Assembly: GCA_035048495.1 (NCBI GenBank)
Contig: CM068545.1
Span: 21,300,741-21,364,740, forward strand
Direction of reading: 5' to 3'
DNA from: Euptelea pleiosperma
Taxonomy: Eukaryota > Streptophyta > Magnoliopsida > Ranunculales > Eupteleaceae
DNA: 64,000 nt
The position numbers and the translations under genes were made by a program. Shown one piece after another: positions 12,701 to 23,612 of this stretch. The notes beneath the pieces were generated by a model, which had not been told where the DNA came from, searched no databases, and saw only the letters and a program-made list of their open reading frames with translations. Position 1 is the first letter of the stretch; each line of letters opens with the position of its first letter.

Positions 12701-14920
12701 ACTACAGTCTGAAGAATTTTTTTAATTATCAGTATAAATGAGCCCACTGAGAAGCATCGGAGTGAAGCAAAACTAACAAGAAAGATATCTGATTAGACCA
12801 TGATTAGCATCTATCATAAGAAAATCAAGAAAAAAGAAATTACATCCTGTCACTCCTACTTGGTGGAATCAGATATGTCATATGAGAAAACACCTATCAA
12901 AACAAAAAATTTCATACGAGAAAAGAAGCAGAAATGTTATATATTCTCGAAGGATGGAAAAAGAAGAAAAAGCTTGTCCACTATAATTTTCACTAGGACA
13001 CTGATGCCATAGCCCTAGGCTACTTTAATTAACTTGTAACAGGACTCTTATGATGCTGGTTGTGCACCATTATGACATTGACCTTTCTATGACGACATGG
13101 TTTACCGGCGTTACCACATCATTGGCCCTTCAACTAAAGGTAAGCTATCTCGTACAAAACATCCTCGCTATCTATAACCTATAAAACAATGACACGGACA
13201 CCTGTGTTGCCGTCCGACATAGATACAATGAACCGCGTGGATGGAATTATAATAAAGTACAATTATTTATACAAAGTAAAGAAATATATAGACCTATCCA
13301 ACAACTCAATAAATATAAGTGGACTAATACGAAGGAAGACTATTAAACAACTATAATTGTGTTTAACAACATAATAAAGTAGTTTTAAAAATCATTTTTA
13401 TAAAAAATCATTAAAATAAAGAGTGAGACAGCTGTTCATGTCAGGTGAGTGTCAAACGTGTTGGCATGGCAAAAAATGTAAAAGCGCCATGTTGTTAATT
13501 AAAAAGGCTGTAACTAATAATAAAACAATGTGGAAAGAGAAGCATGGAAGGTTTTTGGGGAATGGGCTTTTAGAGCTAGAGTGAAGAAAGTAATATCCCT
13601 TATAGGTTTTTTCGAGATGAGAGAGGATTTCTCTTTGCTTTACTCTAATTATAAAAAAAATAGGATTTCTCTTCTCCACTTAGTATTTAATTTATTCTCT
13701 ATAATTTATAACAAGATCTCCCGGAAGCACATGCTCCTATGAAATTTTTCATCACAAACTAGTTTACTTCTTGCCCCACCCCCACCCCCACCCCCACCCG
13801 TCTATTGCCAAGATATGATGGGCTAAATTGAGTAAAAAGACTGTGTAGGCATACTAGCAGGTTTTCTAATTTAATAGTCACACCTTGAAACTCTTCATGA
13901 AGAAGCAAAATATGGAACAAGATGTAAATTGCTTTAAACTCTTCAAAATCGAATCAAACGCCAATGACGGTTCAAAACTCCCAACCTGTGTTGCATGGAT
14001 GCGGACACGTGTGTAGGAATCCGACATGGATACGAGGTGTCGGACTCGGCAAACCCCAAAAAATAAGATTCAGGGACTCGGTTGAATATTTTAATTATTC
14101 AAATAGGTCCAGCCTATAATTAATAGATTTTTTCCTCACTTACAGGAAGTTAGAAAGAAAATCTTATCTTTTCCTCTCTACAATTCCTAAGATAAAGAAA
14201 TCTTAATTTATACCTTAATTATAGGAAAAATCTATTAATTATCTCACTTTTTATTTGAATATTTTAATTATTCAAATATCAAAGTGTCTGTGGCCTGATG
14301 GTGTCCGAATCACGTGTCCAAACGTATGGACACGTGATTCGTCCGCTGGTTGGAAGTGTCCATGCAACACAGTCCCAACCCAAAAGTCCTCCACAAACCC
14401 TTTAACCAAGCCTGTGAAACTACAAAAAGCCGTGACGGAGAGAACAAACTCATCCCACAACAAAAGCAATACATAAATGGCAACCAATTCTCCCCGAAAG
14501 CCTCTGAAATCTCTCTAATCCTTAAAAGAAAAGAAAAAAAGTCGATCCCTCCCCCCTCCCTCAAAAACCGGACTTCAACACGAATCACAAAACATTTCAT
14601 CAATTGAACTACTGTTTCCAATCAATATTTCATCAATCCAGAATAGAGAGGAATCAGAATCCCACATAAGTGCAAACACCCATCAAATCAAATTAAAAAA
14701 TTCAACCAACAAACAGATCTCAAATCCTCAAGAATACCTGACAAATATCGCACTTCGGCATCTGCGACGACGAATTCGACAGAGGAACCCTCTGATGCTT
14801 GCTCGCAAGCTTGTTCGCCGCATGAACCTTCTCATCGCAAGCCCAACACAGAGCCGCTTCGTCTGCGCAGCAGAGAACGTTAGCTTCTGCTGTCTCACAC
14901 GCATTACACTGGATCTTCAT
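9728..14920 (-). CDS. Double B-box zinc finger protein, BBX20-25 (group IV) type
   Basis: Three-exon gene: 14738-14920, 11807-12238 and 9728-10012 (minus), joined at GT-AG sites, all in phase 0, giving 299 residues. B-box 1 has its eight zinc ligands at C5, C8, C17, D20, C25, C28, H33, H42; B-box 2 at C57, C60, C69, D72, C77, C80, H85, H94, each with exact family spacing. There is no CCT domain. Conserved group IV blocks follow: [19 protein letters not shown], then [12 protein letters not shown] and a basic KRRRQ C-terminus. Group IV BBX proteins are nuclear cofactors of HY5 and COP1 in light signalling. Length and C-terminus are closest to BBX22/BBX21, but the subtype is inference. Intron 1 (about 2.5 kb) holds a hAT-like MITE; intron 2 (about 1.8 kb) holds a 49-bp triplication. 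The gene looks intact. Confidence 0.9.
10544..10690. repeat. 49-bp tandem triplication in BBX intron 2
   Basis: Three identical 49-bp units at 10544-10592, 10593-10641 and 10642-10690, each starting AGATCTATTACTAGTTCATA. Perfect identity indicates a recent expansion. Confidence 0.95.
13773..13799. repeat. (CCCCCA)n microsatellite
   Basis: Short run of CCCCCA units in BBX intron 1; the opposite strand is G-rich. Confidence 0.85.
13987..14372. mobile_element. hAT-like MITE in BBX intron 1
   Basis: Ends are TGTGTTGCATGGA and TCCATGCAACACA, inverted repeats of each other, flanked by the 8-bp direct repeat TCCCAACC (13979-13986 and 14373-14380). The 386-bp length and 8-bp duplication fit a non-autonomous hAT element. 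The interior repeats GACACGTG and GTCCGA/TCGGAC words. A related but degraded copy sits near 36525-36905. Confidence 0.75.
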
Positions 14921-15289
14921 CCTCTCTCTTTTCCTTTTAAATCGATTCGCAAATCGAAGACCAAAAATCCAATCTCTCCTCTTTAATCAGAGCTCTAAAT
15001 TCTAAAGAACGAAACCCTAAGTTTCAGATCGCTCTGCAATCCCTAGGGTTTAGAAGTGAAAGAGGAAGACCGGCAGCTGGCACCACTTGAGGGTTTAAGA
15101 GCAGAGAGGGGTATTTTCGTAATTATCGTTGATTCTTTACCTAGCCGACATTAGTTTGCGTTATGATTGGTGGTCCGTACGTGCGTGTACGTACGCACGA
15201 GAATTCGGGAGGCTATTCTTTAATTCTTTCTGCCCCTCTCCTCAAATATCGCGATATTTTCAATATCTCGTTAGATATGATAGATGGCA

Positions 15290-15590
15290 ATTTCGAATCC
15301 AGCAACAACTTGTCCACACGTACCTGGTCGGATCCAGGTACATCAGCTTGATTAGTGATTTATAACCGATTAGATTGAAGTTATTTTCATGGGTTGATTT
15401 TAACGGTAGGAATTTGAGCATTATTGAGCGTTATTTGGGGCAGCAATCCAAAGGTTGTAAATCTCTAATCAGGATGATTTTTGGTTTGTAGGTCCACCGA
15501 GGGACTGGCCAAACATCCATACGGTCAGAGCCCGCTGATCGTGTGCCACGTGGCTCTTATTGAGTGCTGTAGCCGAGTAAACCGAGAAAA
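15290..15590 (+). repeat. Palindromic G-box MITE, left end truncated
   Basis: The inner left arm (CAGCTTGATTAGTGATTTAT) and a full right arm (ATCAGGATGATTTTTGGTTT, GGCCAAACATCCATACGGTC, GTGTGCCACGTGGCTC) are present. CACGTG lies at 15547-15552. Confidence 0.6.
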
Positions 15591-15601
15591 AATTCGCTGA
15601 C

Positions 15602-16300
15602 CCTGCCGTCAATATGACCACGTGGCTCATTAAGAGGACACTGACCTTATGGATGCTTGGACCAAGGTTTAAAGGAGGCCGTTTTAACGGTTAAACGGAC
15701 TGGGGCGTTACCGTTTAAACGGCACCACGGCCATGGGCAAAAATGGAAAAAATAGAATTAAACGGGTTTTAAAGGAAAAAATGGTACTGAAATTGAAATT
15801 AAAAAAAAAACAGAATTTAACGAAAATAAATGGATTTAACGGCCGTTTTTTCATAATTTTTTTCAAAATTTAAGAGATGTTTTAACGGTTTTAACAGTTG
15901 TTAAAACAAAAAAACGGCCGTTAAAATAAAAAACGTTAAAACGTGTTTAAACGATTTAACGGAAACGGGCTTGGGGCATTACCGTTTAAACAGTCGTTAA
16001 AACTGTTAAAATGGCCGTTTTTAAAACCATGGCTTGGACAATCATCACTAGGTGGACCGAAAAACCAAAAATAAACCTAATCAGTGATTTCTAAGCATTG
16101 GATTGAAGTTATTTTCATGGGTTGATTTTAAAAGTAGGAATTTAAGCATTATTGAGCATTATTTGGCTACAAAGATCCAAAGGTTTTAAATCACTAATCA
16201 GGCTGATTTTTGGTTTGTAAGTCCACTTAGTGGTTGGCCAAACATCCATATGGTCAGTGTCCTAAGAATGTGTCACGTGGCTCTCATTGGCTGCAGTCAG
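15602..16300 (+). repeat. Palindromic G-box MITE split by a nested element
   Basis: The left arm (CACGTGGCTCATTAAGAGGA) begins near 15619 and the right arm ends near 16285 (CACGTGGCTCTCATT). The copy is interrupted in the left arm by the word-iterated element at 15663-16031. Removing that insertion restores the family consensus around ATGGATGCTTGGACAATC. Confidence 0.7.
15663..16031. mobile_element. Word-iterated hAT-like MITE, AACGG type, copy 1
   Basis: The 369-bp element starts CAAGGTTTAAA and ends TTTAAAACCATG, with the perfect 8-bp target duplication GCTTGGAC on each side (15655-15662, 16032-16039). The interior is almost wholly variants of GTTTAAACGG and TTAACGGCCGTT around an A-rich core. 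No ORF. It is nested in the palindromic MITE. Confidence 0.85.
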
Positions 16301-16789
16301 AGGTGTCATTGACTGCAGGTGTCATCGAAGGCGTAGCCAACTTTGCACTGCTGGGTTCCGATCCAGAAACAAATCAGATCCATTATCCATATTACACCTA
16401 GGAACAAATCAGATCCATTTAAAAAAAAAAAACTCATTTTTCTCAAAAAATTTCTTCAAACATCACCAAAAAAAAATATATATATATATTTAACAATCCG
16501 AAACAACCCTGTAATTTTAGAATTTTCAAAAAAAATCTCTGAGTAAAACTCAATCTCGATTATGTCACCTATTTTATGTTTATGAATTTTAAAAATCCTA
16601 TGCTTTCGAAATATATTTTGACAATTATGAGTTTAAAACTAAAATGTATTAAACTTGAAGTCTTGACTTATCGATCTTTCGGCGTTCTCATCTTTTTGAC
16701 CAATTTTTTTCTCTAGGTTTTTTGAGCCTAAAACGTTTTAAATTCATTTTTTTTTTTAGAGTGAAGTTTTGCCGCTTCACAATTTGCTG
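16301..16789. other. Noncoding AT-rich spacer
   Basis: No gene or recognisable element seen. Confidence 0.3.
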
Positions 16790-17165
16790 ACTATGGGCTG
16801 ATATGGTCTGATCAGATGTAATCTAGGTATATCTTGATCCAAATTCAACTTCAAATAGTAAGACCCGTACCCGTATCTCAATTCGACTTTGATCCATGCC
16901 ACGTGATCTACATCCGAACCGTAATCCATACAAGAAGTTCCAAATCGTTGGAGCCATCATTTCACTTTGGTAGGTATTCTTTGTTATAACTTTAGTCCCA
17001 CATTGGAAGAAAGACAGTTCTTGAGAGGTAAACATATATAATTTGGTAGAGACCTTGATAAAGGCTAAAGAAAGAGTAAAAAATATCATACACGCGTAGA
17101 CGCCAAGCCTTGTTGAGTCGGACATGGGCAAGGGTCTGAATGAGTTTTGGGCTTCGGGGTCTAAC
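16790..17165 (-). repeat. Possible LTR fragment
   Basis: On the minus strand this starts TGTTAGACCCCGAAGCCCAA and carries TCTTCCAATGTGGGAC, both common in plant LTRs. No partner LTR or primer-binding site was found. Low-confidence call. Confidence 0.25.
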
Positions 17166-19371
17166 AATTATCTTTTTTACTCAAAATTTATTGAAAAAAA
17201 ATATTAATTTGTCTCTTAATTGTTTTGACTGTTTGATGTAAACATTTAAATTTTTAAGATTATTACTGTTTGGAGATTAATGTTGTTACCATTTTATGCC
17301 TTAATATGAATTTATCAGAGCTAAATGATCTTCTCTTTTAATTAAGAGACTCCAACAAGGTCAAAACATTGAAAATAGAACATTTTGTAATGAGTTTCTA
17401 AATATTCTAATTTTTTTTTTTTCAGATGTTTTTTTTTTCTCTTTAAAAGGGTTCGTTTTTTCATCTCTACGAAGAAGTTTAATTGTAAGAGGTGAACGGC
17501 TGATAACATCGAGGTTCTAACTGAGCAGGGATATATAATCACCTAACGATAGACATGTCTCTACTGATAATATTTTTATCTTATTTTTGATGTTCCATTG
17601 CCATAGAAGACACATATTTTTACAATTAAATTTATATTTCATTTCTTTACGACTCTTGCTTATTCAATTTTGGATTTGATTAATTTGATATATTAATATT
17701 TCTTTATAAACATATCAGATAATTTTCCAACAATCTTAAGGGGATTATAAAGATTATTATTCATACTAATTAAAATGAATCATTTCAAAAAATAATAAAT
17801 TTGTTTATGGCAATAACTTTATAAAATGATAGATAAAGATGTTCTTCTATTTGAATACGTTAAACCTTTCTGAACTTGGATAACTAGAAAATCAGAAAAA
17901 ATGGGATCAATCTAATTATGTATAAAAATTTTATTTTGAATGTATGATTTGTTCTCTATGGTGTTTATCTTCACAGTACAATTGTAATAGAGTTATGGAA
18001 TTCCTTTGAAACGAAATACATATTTGAAGATGCGCAAAGCTAAAAAAAATTTTGTGGGAAGAATTTTAGAGTTCAAAATGAAAGACAAGAAATCAATTAT
18101 TTCATAACTTCAAGAACTGTAAACCGTTATACATGATATTTTGGCCAAATATTAAAAATTGTGCAAAGGTTTACAAGTGGCTCTGATTATTAAAAAATTG
18201 ACATCTTGGAAGAGTACAAAAAATTTAAAATGCAAATGAAAAAAGATAACTTCGGAAGACCTCATAGTCTGACTTAAGACAAAATAATCAATTCGCTTAA
18301 AGAAAATGCTTTTAAGCTCAAATCTAAAGCCAATGTAGTTGAAGAGAAGTTGTATAAAAAGAAACTTAAAAAAAAAAAAATTCTCTGAAGAAGTTTCATG
18401 ATTGAAATAAAGTTTCTAACGAAAATCTTAAACCTAAAGGGGTTATGTGTGCGGAAAATCAATACATTTTGTTCCAAATTATTGAAATTGAAAGTTTAAA
18501 GACAATAATTGAGGAAAATAGGGTTAATTTCAGGCAAATGTAATTGAAGATGAATACTTCTCTACAATTGTCTTAGATGTAAATCTTATCAGTAACTCTA
18601 AATATTGGTGGGTGGGCATAAAGGCCACTAGGAACATATGTATAAATAGAAGTGATTTTACTCCCTACATAATGATAGAGGAATGTGAACAATTGTATAT
18701 GAGAAAGTTGTCGACTTTGAAATTTGTGAGTAAAAGAACCATTAAGCTCAAGTTTAAGTTTGGGAAAATTCTAACTCTAAAGTATGTGCTTTATGTAACA
18801 AATATTACAAAGACTATGGTGTTGTGATTGCAAATAAGCGAGAAAGGTTTTAAGTTGGTCTTCGAAACTACGAGTTGACCAAGAATTGAACATTTGCATG
18901 AAAGGGATATTTGTATGAGAATTTCTTTAACTTAAACGTATGCATTGAATTTTTTAATAAGTCATCCTCTTTATACATATATTATTGATTCTACTAATGT
19001 TAATGTGCGGCATAATAGGTTAAGTCATGTGAACATTATTTCAGTGAAAAAATTGAATTTATAGTACATATTAAATATATTTATCCATATGAACAAAAAT
19101 GTAAAATACGTGTAGATTAAAATACACAAATAGACCTTATAAAAATACATATTGAGACACTTAGTTTCATTCCTTGTGATATTTTTTTTTTATCTAAAAT
19201 GTACTATTTTGAAACAAAGAAGTAAATATTCTTTCATGTTTATAGATGGTATTTCTTTAAATTTTGTAAAGTGTACTTGTTGAAATGTAAGGATGAAGTA
19301 CTAATTTTTTTTAAATAATATATACAACTAAATTTGAAAATCAACTTAACAAAAAAATTAAAAAACTACAC

Positions 19372-19577
19372 CCAACATGACAGCTCAAATGGTTGGTGTG
19401 TATCCAACTCTTTTGAGAGGTCGTGGGGTCAAACCCACACAGGTAGATTTCCTCCTTTGAGTAGTGTGCCAGGAGTAGAAATCCCCTTTACCGGCTTGAT
19501 CGGGTTCAGGTTTCACCTGACTTCATCTGTGGGGCCCCCCTACAATGGTAACTACAAAAAAAAAAAAAAAAAAATTT
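19372..19577 (+). mobile_element. Probable tRNA-derived SINE
   Basis: ACAGCTCAAATGGTTGGTG resembles a pol III A box, and GTGGGGTCAAACCCACAC about 40 bp downstream resembles a B box. The unit ends in a run of about 18 A. Similar A/T-rich words (TTAAAAAACTA, TTTAAAAACTTA) flank it and may be the target duplication. Confidence 0.45.
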
Positions 19578-20492
19578 AAAAACTTAGATCAAATAGGGTC
19601 GTGGAGAATATAAATCCAAATATGTAACTTAATATTGTTAAACTAATGATATTGTCCATGAAACTACCACTCTTTACTCTTTTTAGTCTTATAGAGTAGC
19701 TGAGAAAAAAATAAGGTTAGGGAAGCTTGACTAACACTTTGTTTAATATTGAACAAAATATCTTTTAAAATAGAGATATAACTTTTTCGGATGCTTAAAA
19801 AGGTAAAAAAAATATACATTCAATTATCTTAAAGTGTGGAGGTGTCTAGTAAATTAAGTTGGTTATTCCTTCCCTATAAAAAATTAAACTAGGACTTACA
19901 AATGTTGGTTGTGTCTTCATATATAGGTTATGAACTTAGCACTGATAACAATAACTCAATTAATTTTAAGTCAATAGAAGTTGAATTCTTTGAATATAGA
20001 TTTCTTTATAAAAGAAAAGTAAGAAAACAAAGATAAATATTAAAATCTTAACTAGATAAGAGGATTTGTTAAACGATGAATCTAAATTAAGCTGAAATAA
20101 AAGAACTAGAATTACTATTAGTTCGGACCAAATTTTTTAACTTTTCTAGTAGAAGACGATCCACAACCTTATGATGAAGTAATGTTATTTTTAGTTGTTT
20201 CTTTCCATAAAGAAACTATAAACAATGAAATTGACTAAATATTGTCTAATAACATATGAGAATTAGTAGAACTACCCCATGATAATAAAACCATTACTAT
20301 AAATAGATATTTAAAAAGAAATTAAAAGTTGATCGATCAATAGATAAGTATAAGACTGGGTTTGTAACCAAATGATATAGACAAATAATGTATTGATTTC
20401 TTTGATACTTATCCTCTTGTTATAAGAATATCATCCATTCCATTAGAGTGTTAATGGCGTCAAATGAATGTAAAAATCACAACATTTCTGTG

Positions 20493-20495
<3 letters not shown>

Positions 20496-20544
<49 letters not shown>
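20496..20544. repeat. (TA)n microsatellite
   Basis: About 49 bp of uninterrupted TA inside the old Copia RT region. Confidence 0.95.
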
Positions 20545-20546
<2 letters not shown>

Positions 20547-20589
20547 ATGATATGTTGATTATTGGCTCTAATTTGATATGAAAAACTTA

Positions 20590-20999
20590 GGTGGCGTTTG
20601 GTTAAACTTGTTCTCAAAACTTAAGTCTGAATGGTCTTAGTTTCAATGATTTTTGGTGAATAAGTGGTGTTTGGTAAACAACTTATTCTCAGCACTTGTC
20701 ACCAAATTCAATGAAAAGCAAAAAGTGACCCTCCCTTCACTTAATGCAGTAAGTGAAAGAAAAGATTCTTAGATTCTTTTTTAATACAAACAATGCCCTT
20801 TTCTCTAAGCTTTCTCTTTTAAAAACTTCAAAAAGTATCCTAATAAATATTTTAAAATACCCACAATGCCCTTGACTTAATTTTAAGACTAAAGACCTTT
20901 ACCAAACAATCAAATTTAGACATAAATCATTAAGCTATCAGATCTTAAGCACTTTAGGCTTTTAGCTAGCACTGATAACTTAATTTACCAAATGCCACC
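20590..20999. mobile_element. PIF/Harbinger (Tourist-like) MITE
   Basis: 410 bp with ends GGTGGCGTTTGGT and ACCAAATGCCACC, inverted repeats with one mismatch, flanked by TTA on both sides (20587-20589, 21000-21002), the hallmark 3-bp target duplication of PIF/Harbinger. It splits the old Copia RT coding sequence; removing it rejoins a Copia RT match. Confidence 0.85.
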
Positions 21000-21479
21000 T
21001 TAAGCAAAGTTGATGTCATTCTAAGGATTAAACTAATTAAGAGACTAGAAGGGATAATTCTATCCCAATCATATTATATTGAAAAGTCTTAAAGAAATTC
21101 AATCAATTAATTTGAGAGTAATCCAATAATAGCTTCATTTGATCCAAACAATAATTTAAAAAGAATAGTAGTGTAGTAGAGTTTCAACTTGAGTATTCTA
21201 GAGCTAAGAAGTCTAATATATGTTGTGAATTACACCAGATTGGACATAACTTATGTTATTGGGAGACTAATTAGATATATTAGTAAACCAGGATATGAAC
21301 ACTAGGAAGCCCTGATTAGGATCTTGAGATATCTTAAATACACTTTAGATTATATGGCCTAAAGTAGCCAGGATTTTGTTCCAAGGGGCAAGGCGGGACG
21401 TGAAGATGCGAAGCACAAAAGCCACAGACAAGCAGAGCCACAAAGGCGAAATCATAAAAGCCAAAGACGAGCACTACCC

Positions 21480-21605
21480 CCACTAAAGTTGGTAAGCTGT
21501 CACAGGTTGATTTTTGATTTGTAGGTCCACCTAGGGATTGGCCAAACATCCATACGGTCAATGTCCTCTAAGAATGTGCCATAGGCTCATATTGTGGAAG
21601 GTCTA
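21480..21605 (+). repeat. Palindromic G-box MITE, right arm
   Basis: GATTTTTGATTTGTAGGTCC, GGCCAAACATCCATACGGTC and CCTCTAAGAATGTGCC match the right arm; the G-box is lost here. Confidence 0.55.
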
Positions 21606-21984
21606 CGGCTTCCATGATCGTCAGCGGTCATTGAAGTTTTAAGAGAGAGAGAGAGATGAGCGGCATTTTTTGCCAAATTTGGTCAAAATCAAAGGTCAAT
21701 TCTAATTAATTTTTTTTAAATCCAAGGATGAATAGCTAACATGCCAGGTTAACGAGGGAAGTAGTCAAAAATATTCTTCATTGTTTGAACTTACAGATCA
21801 TCGTTTCACTCTAACCCCTCATCTGAAAGATCGACTTTGACAAAAACTAATAAAATATAACAAGGAAAAAAAAAAAAGGAAGCGCACATTCGCACAATCC
21901 AAGCGGACTCTTGGTTAGGGCACACCCCAAAAAAAGAGATCTCTATATAAAACAAGCAAAACATGGTTGGCCGGGGACAGGCAT

Positions 21985-22290
21985 ATTTTTAGGACATTGA
22001 CGGTATGGATTTTTGGCCAATCCCTAGCTAGGTGGACCTACAAATAAAAAAATCAACCCGATTAATTATTTCCAAGGGTTGGATTGGAGCCTTTTTCATG
22101 GGTTGATTTTAACCGTGGGAATTTGAGCATTATCAACCATTATTTGTTGTACAAGATCGAAAGGTTTGAAATCACTAATAAGGCTAACTTTTGGTTTGTA
22201 GGTCCACCTAGGGATTGGTCAAACATACATTCGGTCAGTGTCCTCTAAAAATATGCCACGTGACTCATATTGTGGGTGGTCGATGTCATT
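21985..22290 (+). repeat. Palindromic G-box MITE, near full length
   Basis: Both arms are present: TTTTTAGGACATTGACGGTA on the left and GTCAGTGTCCTCTAAAAATA on the right, ending in TGCCACGTGACTCATATTGT. The unpaired centre (TGGATTGGAGC to GATCGAAAGG) holds the recurring TTTCATGGGTTGATTTTAAC. Confidence 0.7.
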
Positions 22291-22964
22291 CCCAGTCAGC
22301 CAAGTTTTACTTGTTTTAAAGAGAGATCTCTTCTAGTAGTTAAAGCTCCCATACACGTTTGAAAATCAACCCATGAGAAAGACTAAAATCCAATGGTTAG
22401 AAATTACCACTTAGACTGATTTTTTGGTCTGTAGGCCCATCTAAGGATGGTCCAAAGATTTAGTGTACCACGTGGCATCACCTAAAATCACAGAGCAAAA
22501 ATCTTTTATCTAGAAATCCAATCTGTACAAGAAAACAAAATTAAATAGATAATGTAGGTAGTTGCCACTTTTTTTTGCCAACTATTATTGTCTCCTTAAT
22601 GTAATCAACGTCACTCCCTACTTCGGAACTCATAAATTCGTAACAAGGCAATTAATACACTGACCCCTTAAGTTTCGAAATGTTGACACGTGGGAACTTC
22701 TTGAAACTTACATGGGTCCCTCACTTGGAACTTGTGGTAGGCATGCGCGCTGCAGGGATGTTATCACATGACTCACAGTCACAACCCCATCAAATTACTC
22801 CACCAATTAAAATATGTATTTTTTTTCTTGTCTTATGCGGGCTGCATCTGTGCAACTCCTTTTGGCGTTGCTTGCTGCTTGCTAGTATTTTTCAAAAATC
22901 TTCATATCTATGAGAAATGATACCCGTTCTCAAAGAGAAAGTATTTGCTCTTTGGCATTTTTAG

Positions 22965-23585
22965 GTGCGGCCCCCACGTGGCACTCTTAAAGACCAATGA
23001 TTGCATGGATGTTTGGACCACAGATCAAAAAATCAACCTGATTGGTGATATCTTGCGGTTGGATCTTACCCCAAAATAACACATGGAAAAGACTGAAATC
23101 CAACAGTTCGAAACCACCAATTAAGATGATTTTTGGTTTGTAGGTCCACCTTATGTGGTCCAAAGTCCAAACCAAGCTTTAAAAGGGGCCGTTATAACGG
23201 ACTGGGGCGTTACCAGTTTTTCCATTATAACGGACGTTATAACGAATTATAATGCTTAGGGGCAAAAACGAAAAATAACAGAAAAACTGGGGTTGAAATT
23301 CAAAATTTAAAATTTAAAATTAAAAAAAATAAAAATAAGGGCCTTTTTTTTTTCCACGAAATTTTCAAGAACACAACGGTCGTTATTTTTGTTATAACGG
23401 CCGTTATTTTTAAGCATTTTAACAGTTTATAATGTAAGAGGAGAGGTCTGAATCTGTTATAACGGCCGTCATTTTCATTATAACAGTCGTTGTTTTCATT
23501 ATAACGCCCCTTTTTAAACCTTGGTTCAAACATCCAAACGGTCAACGATCCCTAAGAGTGTGCCACATAGCAATTTTAAGTGCAG
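22965..23585 (+). repeat. Palindromic MITE variant with nested word-iterated element
   Basis: The left arm (CCCACGTGGCACTCTTAAAG, ATGGATGTTTGGACCACAG) and the right arm (ATCCAAACGGTCAACGATCC) are separated by a second-half insertion at 23173-23523. Confidence 0.6.
23173..23523. mobile_element. Word-iterated hAT-like MITE, TATAACGG type
   Basis: 351 bp, starts CAAGCTTTAAAAGGGG and ends CCCTTTTTAAACCTTG, with imperfect 8-bp flanks GTCCAAAC / GTTCAAAC (one mismatch). The interior repeats GTTATAACGG(CCGTTAT). It is nested at the same position of the palindromic MITE as the 15663 copy. Confidence 0.8.
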
Positions 23586-23612
23586 CCGCAGCCTCCTGCA
23601 CCTAAAAATGAC

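Larger units (their letters stand above)
17700..21365 (+). mobile_element. Old, degenerate Copia-type LTR retrotransposon body
   Basis: Family blocks appear in order but are broken by many stops and shifts. A gag-like region is at 17.9-18.5 kb; a protease-like block at 18604-18820 includes ICINRSDFTPY, ECEQLYM and LTLKYVLYV. A pre-integrase block near 19.0 kb has HNRLSHVN; an RT start near 20.23 kb has ELVELPHDNKTI; an RT core near 20.55 kb has DMLIIGSN; a later RT block at 21.0-21.1 kb has LSQSYYIEKVLKKFN. The integrase core is largely lost. LTRs were not identified. It was later invaded by a probable SINE, a TA microsatellite and a Tourist-type MITE. Confidence 0.75.

Noticed and set aside
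17160..17700. Possible structured RNA in AT-rich DNA
   Set aside because: No convincing stem or pol III box; simple AT-rich sequence.
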